From CAYNDB01 sp964395915 (GTDB lineage: Bacteria; Nitrospinota_A; UBA7883; JAJRTC01), in contig CAYNDB010000018.1 of NCBI GenBank assembly GCA_964395915.1, positions 1 through 29,844 of the forward strand: a DNA stretch of 29,844 bases, read 5' to 3'. The stretch's first letter is position 1; each line of letters opens with the position of its first letter. Shown here piece after piece: positions 23,612 to 29,844 of the stretch. The translations under genes and the position numbers were made by a program. Below the pieces are notes generated by a model. The model did no database searches. It was not told the origin of the DNA and saw only the letters and a list, made by a program, of their open reading frames with translations.

Positions 23612-24193
23612 TTAGTCCGACTTTTCTCTCAGGATTTCGCGTTGTCTTTTGAAAATATAGGTAATCAAGTCTTCCCTGTCGCTATGATTCATTGCGGTGA
23701 ACGAGACAGAGACCAAAAAGCGGCCTTCGTTATCCTTGTCTGGTTTTATAGACATTACCGCACCTAATATCTCCACTATGAAGAGTGGAAAAGTGGGCGG
23801 GGCGAACCGTGCCTGGATAATGTCCCCCACGGCAAGTTTTTCAGGGAGCCCAAGGAACGCCCCTCCTGCGGAAATATTCAGGCAATGTCCCTGCTCCATT
23901 TTCGGGTTATCAAATATTTTCTGGTCGATCCTTCTAATGATATGGTCGAGCTTGCGTTCCAGGGACATCCACATGGTTAGCGTATGAGGCTCCATCTCCT
24001 GAAACTCGGTTATATCTGAAAGGTCGGAAGGAAGGTCTGTGAAAGCGGTCGGCGGGATGGCGAACCTGTCGCACGTCCTGTGGTTTTCGATCTCGGCGGA
24101 AAGATCCGCCACGTTGTCGGGCTTCTTCCACCGGATGGGGAAAAACACCGCCACTCTTACATCATTGCGCTCTCCGGGGTTATTATGATCCAT
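23612..24193 (-). CDS. PilZ-domain c-di-GMP-binding protein
   Basis: A 193-residue cytoplasmic protein. Both halves of the PilZ signature are present: R9-x3-R13 (ERNDVRV) and N106-x-S108-x2-G111 (NISAGGAF). The following barrel strands are VGDIIQARFAPPTFPLFIVEI and FLVSVSFTAM. In simple PilZ domains the two motifs are some 25-35 residues apart. Here about 90 residues, with a helical part (TLTMWMSLERKLDHIIRRID), are inserted between them, perhaps as a dimerisation helix. It would respond to c-di-GMP and control motility or surface features. Nearby gmhB ends 82 nt upstream, so it may have its own promoter. The start follows GAGG. Confidence 0.85.
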   Translation of the reverse strand: MDHNNPGERNDVRVAVFFPIRWKKPDNVADLSAEIENHRTCDRFAIPPTAFTDLPSDLSDITEFQEMEPHTLTMWMSLERKLDHIIRRIDQKIFDNPKMEQGHCLNISAGGAFLGLPEKLAVGDIIQARFAPPTFPLFIVEILGAVMSIKPDKDNEGRFLVSVSFTAMNHSDREDLITYIFKRQREILREKSD

Positions 24194-24275
24194 AAAACCT
24201 CAAAGCTCCTTACTAAAATCGCTCCAAAAACTTACACCTTACTCTATGCTATCCCATAATTCTTATTTTGGGCAA

Positions 24276-24863
24276 TTATTGCCCGTTTTTCAATATCCAG
24301 TCGGTCGCGTCACCGATTCCGGTAGCTATGTAATCTGGCGCTATATCTTCGCCCCGCTCGATAGTCCCGGCTTCACGTTCTCCAAAACCCGTTTTAACCA
24401 ATATAGATTTCATTCCGGTGGCAGGCCCCAGTTTAATATCAGATATTTTGTCGCCAACAACATATGAGCGACCAAGATCGATATCAAGAGCCTTGGCGGC
24501 GCGCTCCACCATTCCAGGCTCCGGTTTGCGACAGTCACATTTTATCGCGTATTTTTCCACCGCTCCTTCAGGGTGATGGGGGCAATATTCTATACGGTCA
24601 ATCCTGGCGCCAGCCTCAAGCGTCCATTTAAACAGGAGAGCGTGAACCGTCGCCACAAAATCCTCCGTCATCAGGCCGCGGGCCACACCGCTCTGGTTGG
24701 TTATTATGACCACTTTAAACCCGGCGTCGTTGATCCTCTTTATGGATGTCAAAGAATCTTCATATAAACGAAACTGTTTTATATCGCGAATATGATTATC
24801 TTCTACATTCACACAACCGTCCCTGTCCAGAAAAACCGCACGATTATTCCGCGATGTCTTCAA
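24276..24863 (-). CDS. gmhB: D-glycero-beta-D-manno-heptose-1,7-bisphosphate 7-phosphatase
   Basis: A 195-residue HAD-superfamily phosphatase of the LPS-heptose pathway, removing the 7-phosphate. Motif I is FLDRDG (D13, D15), motif II ITNQSG (54-59), motif III CRKPEPGM (K113) and motif IV VGDKISDI (D138, D142). The zinc-binding loop characteristic of GmhB is present: CPHHPEG (C94, H96) and KCDCRKP (C109, C111). The start is TTG 24863, with GGGAG 9 nt upstream, inside the last 20 nt of the PAP2 gene. It fits the neighbouring waaC-like gene. The close homologue HisB-N was considered, but the zinc loop and locus favour GmhB. Confidence 0.93.
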   Translation of the reverse strand: MKTSRNNRAVFLDRDGCVNVEDNHIRDIKQFRLYEDSLTSIKRINDAGFKVVIITNQSGVARGLMTEDFVATVHALLFKWTLEAGARIDRIEYCPHHPEGAVEKYAIKCDCRKPEPGMVERAAKALDIDLGRSYVVGDKISDIKLGPATGMKSILVKTGFGEREAGTIERGEDIAPDYIATGIGDATDWILKNGQ

Positions 24864-25386
24864 CTTTGCTATCTCCCATCATTTTTTTCACAGCCATCGC
24901 AACGCCAACCCCAAGGCAAATACCAAACGCCCCTCCAGCGATGACATCCATCGGATAATGAACGCCCACAACCACGCGAGACAGGCACACAAGCAGACCT
25001 ATCGGAAGCAGAACCCATAATAGCGGCCTGAAAACGCTTCCGATAGCTCCCACGACAGCCATAGAGTTCACAGCATGATTCGATGGAAATGAATATGAGT
25101 CCACACACCCTACCAATACATTGATATTTTCAAGCTCTATACATGGACGCGCTCTTGCGAAAAAAGACTTGAGTACGTAAAAGGTAAAAGGGTCGCCAAT
25201 CCCAACAGCCAGAGAAGCGGCGGCTATGGCGATAATACCGCGGCGGCGATCTACCAGAACCATCCCGATCAACAACAGGATCAGGGGTAAGACCCAGGTG
25301 GAAAAAGTGGTGACCCTCACCATCAGCCACCCTATGACAGGATAGTCCAGACCTGAATTTATCGCGCGAAAAAGCGCCTCATCCAT
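24844..25386 (-). CDS. PAP2-family membrane phosphatase
   Basis: A 180-residue integral membrane protein with about five helices. The three catalytic motifs are intact: K73-x6-R80-P81 (KSFFARARP), P101-S-N-H104 and S136-R137...G-x-H143-YPxD (SRVVVGVHYPMD). Family members dephosphorylate lipid phosphates such as undecaprenyl pyrophosphate or lipid A 1-phosphate on the periplasmic side. Position in a heptose/LPS cluster favours carrier-lipid recycling or lipid A modification, which is inference. It starts 12 nt after the heptosyltransferase stop and overlaps gmhB by 20 nt. Confidence 0.92.
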   Translation of the reverse strand: MDEALFRAINSGLDYPVIGWLMVRVTTFSTWVLPLILLLIGMVLVDRRRGIIAIAAASLAVGIGDPFTFYVLKSFFARARPCIELENINVLVGCVDSYSFPSNHAVNSMAVVGAIGSVFRPLLWVLLPIGLLVCLSRVVVGVHYPMDVIAGGAFGICLGVGVAMAVKKMMGDSKVEDIAE

Positions 25387-25398
25387 TGGCGTAAACCA

Positions 25399-26439
25399 TT
25401 ATTTTTTATCTACCTTCTCCCAAGCGGATATTATCTCTTCAACCGTAACCTCCTCCATACACTCATGCATGGTGGGGCATACTCTTTTATAACATGGGAC
25501 GCATTGCAGCGTATGTTGAGTCACAGCGTTTTCCATACCATACGGTCCGGTCCGCTTGGGGTTGGTGGGGCCGAAAATAGCCACGGTCGGTGTTCCGAGC
25601 GCAATTGCAAGATGCATGGGGCCGGAATCGTTCGTAAATAATCCGCTCGATTTATTTAGTATGGCGGCAAGCCGCCCGAATCCTCCGGCATTTGTAAGGT
25701 CAACAACACAAGACCCCGCTTCATCCGCCAAAGCCTTGCCACGCTCAATATCTTCCGGCCCTCCGATGATTACGGATCGCAATCCCTCACGTCTGTGAAG
25801 CTCTTTTGCAAGCTTCGCGAACCGTTTGATCGGCCACCGTTTCGTTTTCCACCTTGCGTTCGGGTTGATCGTCACAAAAGGCTTCTCCGGCGTCGCTTTT
25901 TCGGCCCAGTCAAGCTCCGCTTGCGGAATGGCAAGATCATATCCCACGGCTGTTCCAGCTTCCATACCAAGCTCCGGCAACGTTTGCATATATCTGTCTA
26001 TTGCGTGGATATCGGCGTGATTGGAGCCTACTTTGCGGTTATAGAAAAAGGGCGCTCCCTCCCTGGCGTACGCAAAGCCGATTTTAACCGGAGCGCGAGC
26101 CGCCAAGCTTATAAGACCGGAGCGAAGCAGCCCTTGCAGATCGATGACCGCATCATATTCATGCCCCCGGATCAAGCGGATAAAGGCTAAGATTTGTTTT
26201 ATCGTCGTAGGGCGCCACCACCGGCCCCATTCCTTTCTCCTGAAAGGATAAATATTGTCCACATAAGGCGAAAGACGAACAAGCTCCGCATACCCTTCGG
26301 CGACCACCCAATCCACCGCCACATCGGGAAAAAATTTCTTAATGGCCCGCGCTACAGGAAAAGTGTGTATCACATCACCCATGGAGGATAGCTTTACAAG
26401 AAGAACGCTAGCCCGACCGCCTGAATCAATATTTTGCAT
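25399..26439 (-). CDS. LPS heptosyltransferase (WaaC-like, GT9)
   Basis: A 346-residue GT-B enzyme that transfers L-glycero-D-manno-heptose to the LPS inner core. The N-terminus VLLVKLSSMGDVIHTFPVA is close to WaaC ('KTSSMGDVLHTLPAL'). The C-terminal half has FVTINPNARWKTKRWP, SVIIGGPEDIERG and the ADP-heptose site FTNDSGPMHLAIALGTP then FGPTNPKRTGPYG. The cysteines in CVPCYKRVCPTMHEC are typical of the wider GT9 group. WaaC (heptosyltransferase I) is favoured by the SSMGD motif, but RfaF or another GT9 cannot be excluded, so no symbol is given. It starts 3 nt after the DUF2905 gene and runs into PAP2 and gmhB. Confidence 0.88.
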   Translation of the reverse strand: MQNIDSGGRASVLLVKLSSMGDVIHTFPVARAIKKFFPDVAVDWVVAEGYAELVRLSPYVDNIYPFRRKEWGRWWRPTTIKQILAFIRLIRGHEYDAVIDLQGLLRSGLISLAARAPVKIGFAYAREGAPFFYNRKVGSNHADIHAIDRYMQTLPELGMEAGTAVGYDLAIPQAELDWAEKATPEKPFVTINPNARWKTKRWPIKRFAKLAKELHRREGLRSVIIGGPEDIERGKALADEAGSCVVDLTNAGGFGRLAAILNKSSGLFTNDSGPMHLAIALGTPTVAIFGPTNPKRTGPYGMENAVTQHTLQCVPCYKRVCPTMHECMEEVTVEEIISAWEKVDKK

Positions 26440-26442
26440 CCG

Positions 26443-26652
26443 CTATTTGAAAAGCTTCGGTATGATCGAGATTATTGCCGATATCGCCACGCTTAAAACG
26501 ATCATTGTAGTGATTGGAAAATAAAAGCTGAAGTTCTCCCGCTTGATAACAATATCCCCCGGCAGTTTCCCCAACCCTATTTTTTCGATCCACGGCCAGG
26601 CCAACCCCATAATGAGCAGTGATACGACCATGTAAATAAGCATACGGGACAT
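26443..26652 (-). CDS. DUF2905 small membrane protein
   Basis: A 69-residue protein with two membrane helices (about 4-20 and 46-66). They flank the conserved DUF2905 loop IGLGKLPGDIVIKRENFSFYFP. The family is widespread and of unknown function. Here it begins a minus-strand run leading into the LPS heptose genes, with comF divergent 88 bp away. No convincing promoter could be picked in that divergent gap. Confidence 0.9.
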   Translation of the reverse strand: MSRMLIYMVVSLLIMGLAWPWIEKIGLGKLPGDIVIKRENFSFYFPITTMIVLSVAISAIISIIPKLFK

Positions 26653-26740
26653 TTATTTATAACCCTCCATATTCACACCGCCAAAAGCAGGGTGATAATT
26701 TCGCCTGCGTTTCTGGTCGGTAATATGGTGTAATTATGGC

Positions 26741-27496
26741 ATGATTTTAAGCAGGTTCGCCTCAAAGATACTGCAAGCGCGTAAAAGTCTTTTTCCGGGG
26801 CATTGCTATGGATGCGGGTCATCACGATCAGGCTTTGTGGATGGAGCCTTATGTAACGATTGTCTTGGCGCGGTTTGTTATCCAAAGAAAAATATTTGCG
26901 GCGTGTGCGGAAAATCGCTCGACTTCGATTACGAGATCGAAACCTATGAATCGTACACCTGCGGCGCATGTCTCGAAAAACCGCCTCCATACGAAAAGCT
27001 ACGGCACGCGCTTACATATGAAGGGCCAGTGCGGGAGCTTATGCATTCGTTCAAATTCCAGTCGCACAGACGCCTTTGCGCCCCTTTGGCGAATTTGGGG
27101 CATGACCGCCTCCTCCCATGGTTTGAAGAATGGCCGGACGCCACAGTGGTTCCCGTTCCACTTGCCACAGGCAGGTTGTTTAAACGTGGTTACAACCCCG
27201 CATACCTGCTGGCCAAAAAGCTGTGTGAGCATACAAGGCAAACCGTCGCGGAAGGAGCGTTGCGAAGGATCAAAAACACGAAGCCGCAGTTCGGGCTGAA
27301 TATCAAAGAACGGCTCGACAATGTCAAAGGCGCGTTCGCCGTCTATAACCCTGACGCGATTAAAGGCAAACGCATCATTCTCTTCGACGATATCCATACC
27401 ACCGGCGCAACGGTTATGGAATGTTGCAAGGCGCTAAAGAAAGCGAAGCCTATATCTATCCGCGTGGCGACATTGTGCAGGACGGGAGAAAACTGA
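26741..27496 (+). CDS. comF: ComF-family phosphoribosyltransferase-like protein
   Basis: A 251-residue protein. Four CxxC pairs (C22/C25, C38/C41, C53/C56, C74/C77) form the double zinc finger. A phosphoribosyltransferase fold follows, with VVPVPLATGRLFKRGYNPAYLLA and the PRPP loop RIILFDDIHTTGAT (211-224). ComF is needed for DNA uptake in naturally competent bacteria and is otherwise widespread in genomes with no shown competence. No other competence gene is in the window. The ATG lacks a good Shine-Dalgarno site, so the start is uncertain by some codons. Confidence 0.92.
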   Translation: MILSRFASKILQARKSLFPGHCYGCGSSRSGFVDGALCNDCLGAVCYPKKNICGVCGKSLDFDYEIETYESYTCGACLEKPPPYEKLRHALTYEGPVRELMHSFKFQSHRRLCAPLANLGHDRLLPWFEEWPDATVVPVPLATGRLFKRGYNPAYLLAKKLCEHTRQTVAEGALRRIKNTKPQFGLNIKERLDNVKGAFAVYNPDAIKGKRIILFDDIHTTGATVMECCKALKKAKPISIRVATLCRTGEN

Positions 27497-27516
27497 TTGT
27501 GGGTGAATAATGTCAT

Positions 27517-27640
27517 CCCGCGCTCGCGTAACCCAAAGGGTTATGACGCGGGATCCCGTCGTTTACCCACGAGATGCCGGACTAAATCCGGCATGACATT
27601 CTTATCACTGTCATCCTGAGCCGCATGCGAAGGATCTCAA
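27517..27640. repeat. Cluster of intergenic palindromic repeats
   Basis: Three elements lie between the convergent comF and argG genes. (1) 27517-27552: CCCGCG and TAACCC pair with GGGTTA and CGCGGG around AAA. (2) 27574-27594: ATGCCGGA, a 5-nt loop and TCCGGCAT. (3) 27609-27637: TGTCATCCTGAG ... GAAGGATCT, a sequence type seen as dispersed intergenic repeats in many bacterial genomes. The text 'gatcccg...atgccgg...tccggcatgac' has the same character. None has a T tail, so these are not plain terminators. They probably occur in many copies elsewhere, which only a genome search could show. Confidence 0.6.
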
Positions 27641-27670
27641 CAATAGTAAGTAAATAGAACTAACCAAATA

Positions 27671-28870
27671 CTATTTCCCTAACATCGCCCTTATCCTTAG
27701 CCTTAGCGCGTTCAGTCGTATAAACCCTTCCGCGTCGGACTGGTCATATACGTCGTCCGCTTCGAAAGTCGCAAACCTTTTATCGAACAGAGAGTTTTTC
27801 GATTTGCGCCCTAATACCGTGATGTTGCCTTTGTATAACGACAGGCGTACTGTGCCCGTCACCGGTTTTTGAGCTTCGTCTATCAACGCTTGCAGAGCCT
27901 CTCGTTCCGGCGAGAACCAGTATCCGTTGTAAACAAGCTCTGAGTACTTGGAGATTAGCGAGTCCCTGATATGCAACACCTCCCGGTCCAGCGTGAGCGA
28001 CTCCACGGCGCGATGGGCCACGTGCAACACCGTTCCGCCCGGAGTCTCATATACGCCCCGCGCCTTCATGCCAACATAGCGGTTTTCGACAAGGTCCACC
28101 CTGCCAATTCCGTTTTTCCCGGCAAGCTTATTAAGATGGGCCAGCAGTTTCGCCGGGCTCATTTTTTTGCCGTTCACCGCCACAGGGTCGCCTTTTCTGT
28201 AGTCGATAGTTATCACAGTCTCCTTGTCTGGAGCTTTTTTGGGCGATACGGTCAGTTCAAACATATCGTCCGGCGGCGCGGCCCAAGGGTCTTCCAGCAC
28301 ACCACCTTCGAAAGAGAGGTGCAGGAGATTGCGATCCATCGACCACGGTTTTTTCTTCGTTACAGGAACCGGTATCTTCCATTTTCTAGCATAGGCGATC
28401 AACGACTCGCGGGAATTAAGGTCCCACTCCCTCCACGGGGCGATACACTTTAGCTTCGGGTATAAAGCGGCATATGTAAGCTCAAACCGCACCTGGTCGT
28501 TTCCTTTTCCCGTGGCTCCGTGGGAGACCGCCTCCGCCTTCTCCTTTTTGGCGACGGCGGCCTGCTCCTTTGCGATAAGCGGGCGGGCGATAGACGTGCC
28601 GAGCAGATATGTTCCCTCATACACGGCATTTGCGCGCAACATGGGGAAAACATAGTCTTTAACGAAAACCTCTTTTAAATCTTTTACGACAAGCTTCAAC
28701 GCTCCGGCGGCTTTCGCCTTTTTATGAAGCGGTTTAAGCTCCTCGCCCTGCCCCAGGTCCGCGGCAAAACATATAACCTCGCACTTATATGTCTCTATAA
28801 TCCAGCGAACGATAACAGATGTGTCGAGCCCTCCCGAATACGCAAGAACAACCTTTTTTATTTTGGACAT
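27671..28870 (-). CDS. argG: Argininosuccinate synthase
   Basis: A 399-residue enzyme that joins citrulline and aspartate with ATP in arginine synthesis. Signatures: ATP P-loop AYSGGLDTS (10-18), YEGTYLLGTSIARPLIAKE (84-102), SHGATGKGNDQVRFE (116-130) and LNSRESLIAYARKWKIPVP. The middle part reads NLLHLSFEGGVLEDP, and GIGRVDLVENRYVGMKARGVYETPG lies in the C-terminal half. Start at ATG 28870, directly after GAGGATGGA. An open frame extends upstream to 28948 but the extra 26 residues are not family-like. No argH or other arg gene is adjacent. The leader is AT-rich; no clear ArgR box could be defined. Confidence 0.96.
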   Translation of the reverse strand: MSKIKKVVLAYSGGLDTSVIVRWIIETYKCEVICFAADLGQGEELKPLHKKAKAAGALKLVVKDLKEVFVKDYVFPMLRANAVYEGTYLLGTSIARPLIAKEQAAVAKKEKAEAVSHGATGKGNDQVRFELTYAALYPKLKCIAPWREWDLNSRESLIAYARKWKIPVPVTKKKPWSMDRNLLHLSFEGGVLEDPWAAPPDDMFELTVSPKKAPDKETVITIDYRKGDPVAVNGKKMSPAKLLAHLNKLAGKNGIGRVDLVENRYVGMKARGVYETPGGTVLHVAHRAVESLTLDREVLHIRDSLISKYSELVYNGYWFSPEREALQALIDEAQKPVTGTVRLSLYKGNITVLGRKSKNSLFDKRFATFEADDVYDQSDAEGFIRLNALRLRIRAMLGK

Positions 28871-29054
28871 TCCATCCTCAGCAAAAGAATAATTTGAATT
28901 AAAATTGTTAATTCTAGCAGGATAAACCTTTAGAGGCAGGGCGCGCAAATAATCAATGGCGGGATTAGTGATTTTTTTTCGGTATACGCCTTAATCGTCG
29001 TCTTGACCACCCCATTATTGGGTAATCATTAAATATCCACCAATAGCGATGGAT

Positions 29055-29114
29055 AAAAAGAGGGGGGAATAGCGGCCTTCCAGGATAACAAAAGGCGACT
29101 ATCCCCCCCTTTTT
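29055..29114. terminator. Strong hairpin terminator after the Ser-Asp lipoprotein gene
   Basis: A long imperfect inverted repeat: AAAAAGAGGGGGGAATAG (29055-29072) against CTATCCCCCCCTTTTT (29099-29114), with an inner stem GCCTT/AAGGC. On the minus strand the stem is G/C-rich and ends in CTCTTTTT, 20 nt after the stop of the lipoprotein gene. It would therefore act as an intrinsic terminator and separate that gene from argG. It reads equally well on the plus strand. Confidence 0.85.
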
Positions 29115-29133
29115 GAGTTTACAAGGAAGTCAC

Positions 29134-29844
29134 CTACTCATTATCGTCATTATCGCTGTCGGAGTCGCTATCGCTATCGCTGTCACTGTCGGAGTCACTG
29201 TCACTGTCGGAATCGCTATCACTGTCGGAATCGCTATCGCTGTCGGAATCGCTATCGCTGTCGGAGTCACTATCGCTGTCGGAGTCACTATCGTCATTGT
29301 CGTCCTTATCATCATCGTCATCAGGAACTCCGTCGTTGTCATCGTCATCGTCGAGCAGATCATCCACACCGTCGCCATCATGGTCATTTTGGCTTAGGGG
29401 GTTATTCTGAGGCGTCACTGTAGCCGCTCCGGCTGCAACAGGCACGGCGCCAAGATCAATTGGAGTGGTAGTTCCACTGTTGGCTGATACATTGAAAGTC
29501 GTAGTTGTAGTAGTTCCAGCTGGCGAAGTCGGGAACGTGGCTGTCGCTGATGTCGTTCCTCCTGACGCTGTCAAATCCAGCGAATAATCGTGACCAACCG
29601 GCAGATCGACACTGAAATCGATCGAGGAGCCTGCAAGGGCGTTCATGCGCGAAGTCGTTGTAGTTAATGTCGCTTCGTAAACGGAGCCGTCGCTCTGGCT
29701 GGTAACCGTAACTCCTGAAATACCAGAGAGATCGCCCGTTAAAGTACCTTTAACAGTCCTGGATTGAGCGGATGCGCCGCTTGATCCCACAGAAGCGGAT
29801 GTGCCGTCTGACACGCCTGAGCCACAAGCGGCAAGACCCAGCGT
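29134..29844 (-). CDS. Lipoprotein with Ca-binding-like Asp repeats and a (Ser-Asp)23 tail, 5' end outside window
   Basis: The gene is cut by the window edge. The visible frame begins TLGLAACGSG, where LAAC looks like a lipobox, so only part of the signal peptide is missing. A Ser/Thr/Gly-rich region with beta-strand character follows (VKGTLTGDLSGISGVTVTSQ...VYEATLTTTTS). Then comes an acidic stretch resembling thrombospondin type 3 / EF-like calcium loops (DHDGDGVDDLLDDDDDNDGV). The protein ends in 23 Ser-Asp dipeptides and DNDDNE. SD repeats are best known from staphylococcal MSCRAMM adhesins, where they span the wall; here the tract is C-terminal with no LPXTG. A GTG at 29814 is open but would remove the lipobox. 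A surface-exposed role is inferred. Confidence 0.8.
   Translation of the reverse strand, partial: TLGLAACGSGVSDGTSASVGSSGASAQSRTVKGTLTGDLSGISGVTVTSQSDGSVYEATLTTTTSRMNALAGSSIDFSVDLPVGHDYSLDLTASGGTTSATATFPTSPAGTTTTTTFNVSANSGTTTPIDLGAVPVAAGAATVTPQNNPLSQNDHDGDGVDDLLDDDDDNDGVPDDDDDKDDNDDSDSDSDSDSDSDSDSDSDSDSDSDSDSDSDSDSDSDSDSDSDSDSDNDDNE
29152..29289 (-). repeat. Tandem repeat encoding (Ser-Asp)23
   Basis: 138 bp of in-frame repeats coding 23 SD dipeptides. The 6-bp unit is built into a higher-order period of about 18 bp (Ser codons in the order AGC, AGC/AGT, TCC with GAC/GAT between), about 7.7 copies with scattered third-base changes. Such arrays change length by slippage or recombination without breaking the frame. 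Confidence 0.8.

Noticed and set aside
24276..24863. HisB N-terminal phosphatase
   Set aside because: The zinc-loop cysteines alone fit both, but there are no his genes nearby and the LPS-heptose context supports gmhB.
27574..27594. Terminator for comF or argG
   Set aside because: Perfect stem but no T tract on either strand and flanked by repeat-like sequence; treated as an intergenic repeat.
28871..28948. ArgR box or longer argG N-terminus
   Set aside because: The AT-rich leader gives no convincing paired ARG box, and the upstream in-frame residues are not ArgG-like.
29152..29289. CRISPR-like array
   Set aside because: Repeats are contiguous 6/18-bp units without unique spacers and lie in frame inside a coding sequence.
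29113..29397. Plus-strand 94-codon frame of Val/Ile/Ala repeats
   Set aside because: It is the antisense reading of the Ser-Asp repeat tract; the repeat keeps every frame open. The minus-strand frame has a lipobox and a terminator.

Overview
The window reads as chromosomal DNA of a Gram-negative, respiring, probably flagellated bacterium. The evidence is LPS-heptose genes, an outer-membrane porin, several lipoproteins with lipoboxes, an RND pump, a quinol:cytochrome c-type complex and flagellin-glycosylation-type genes. The mix (split b6-type cytochrome b with a multiheme c, Maf/DUF115 and CgeB-like glycosyltransferases, TTG/GTG starts) would suit a Desulfobacterota-, Nitrospinota- or Nitrospirota-like lineage, but the sequence alone does not settle the taxon. 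No rRNA, tRNA, CRISPR array or intact mobile element was seen.

Region 1 (about 1-7250, minus strand) is the most unusual part. A sigma70-like promoter sits just upstream of a well-formed cobalamin riboswitch (7025-7183). Downstream on the same strand come a degraded tyrosine-recombinase-like frame, a 17-codon leader ORF, an OprB-like porin with a cysteine/histidine knuckle, a periplasmic YVTN beta-propeller, a very short periplasmic adaptor and a CusA-type RND pump. The pump keeps the three copper/silver methionines of CusA but has Gln in place of a proton-relay Glu. A vitamin B12 switch ahead of a CusA-like tripartite system is not a standard pairing and is the main candidate for a new system.

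Region 2 (7250-11010) has a fragment of a propeller-like protein and a small secreted OB-fold protein. Divergent from these is a plus-strand respiratory operon: pentaheme cytochrome c, Rieske protein, cytochrome b6-type subunit and subunit IV. The multiheme protein probably replaces cytochrome c1/f.

Region 3 (11040-16160, minus strand) is housekeeping: folE, an HU/IHF-family protein, then an overlapping run of sigma factor, lipoprotein, rimO, a small membrane protein and cutA, plus an unknown helical protein.

Region 4 (16250-23590, minus strand) is a tight five-gene operon: GT4 glycosyltransferase, Maf/DUF115 protein, a Maf-N/CgeB-like fusion, a GT9 protein with a long C-terminal extension, and a PKD-domain lipoprotein. 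It probably serves flagellin or surface glycosylation.

Region 5 (23600-26650, minus strand) holds a PilZ protein and an LPS inner-core cluster: DUF2905, waaC-like heptosyltransferase, PAP2 phosphatase and gmhB. Region 6 (26740-29844) holds comF (plus), a block of intergenic palindromic repeats, argG (minus), a strong terminator hairpin, and the 3' part of a lipoprotein gene ending in a (Ser-Asp)23 tract.
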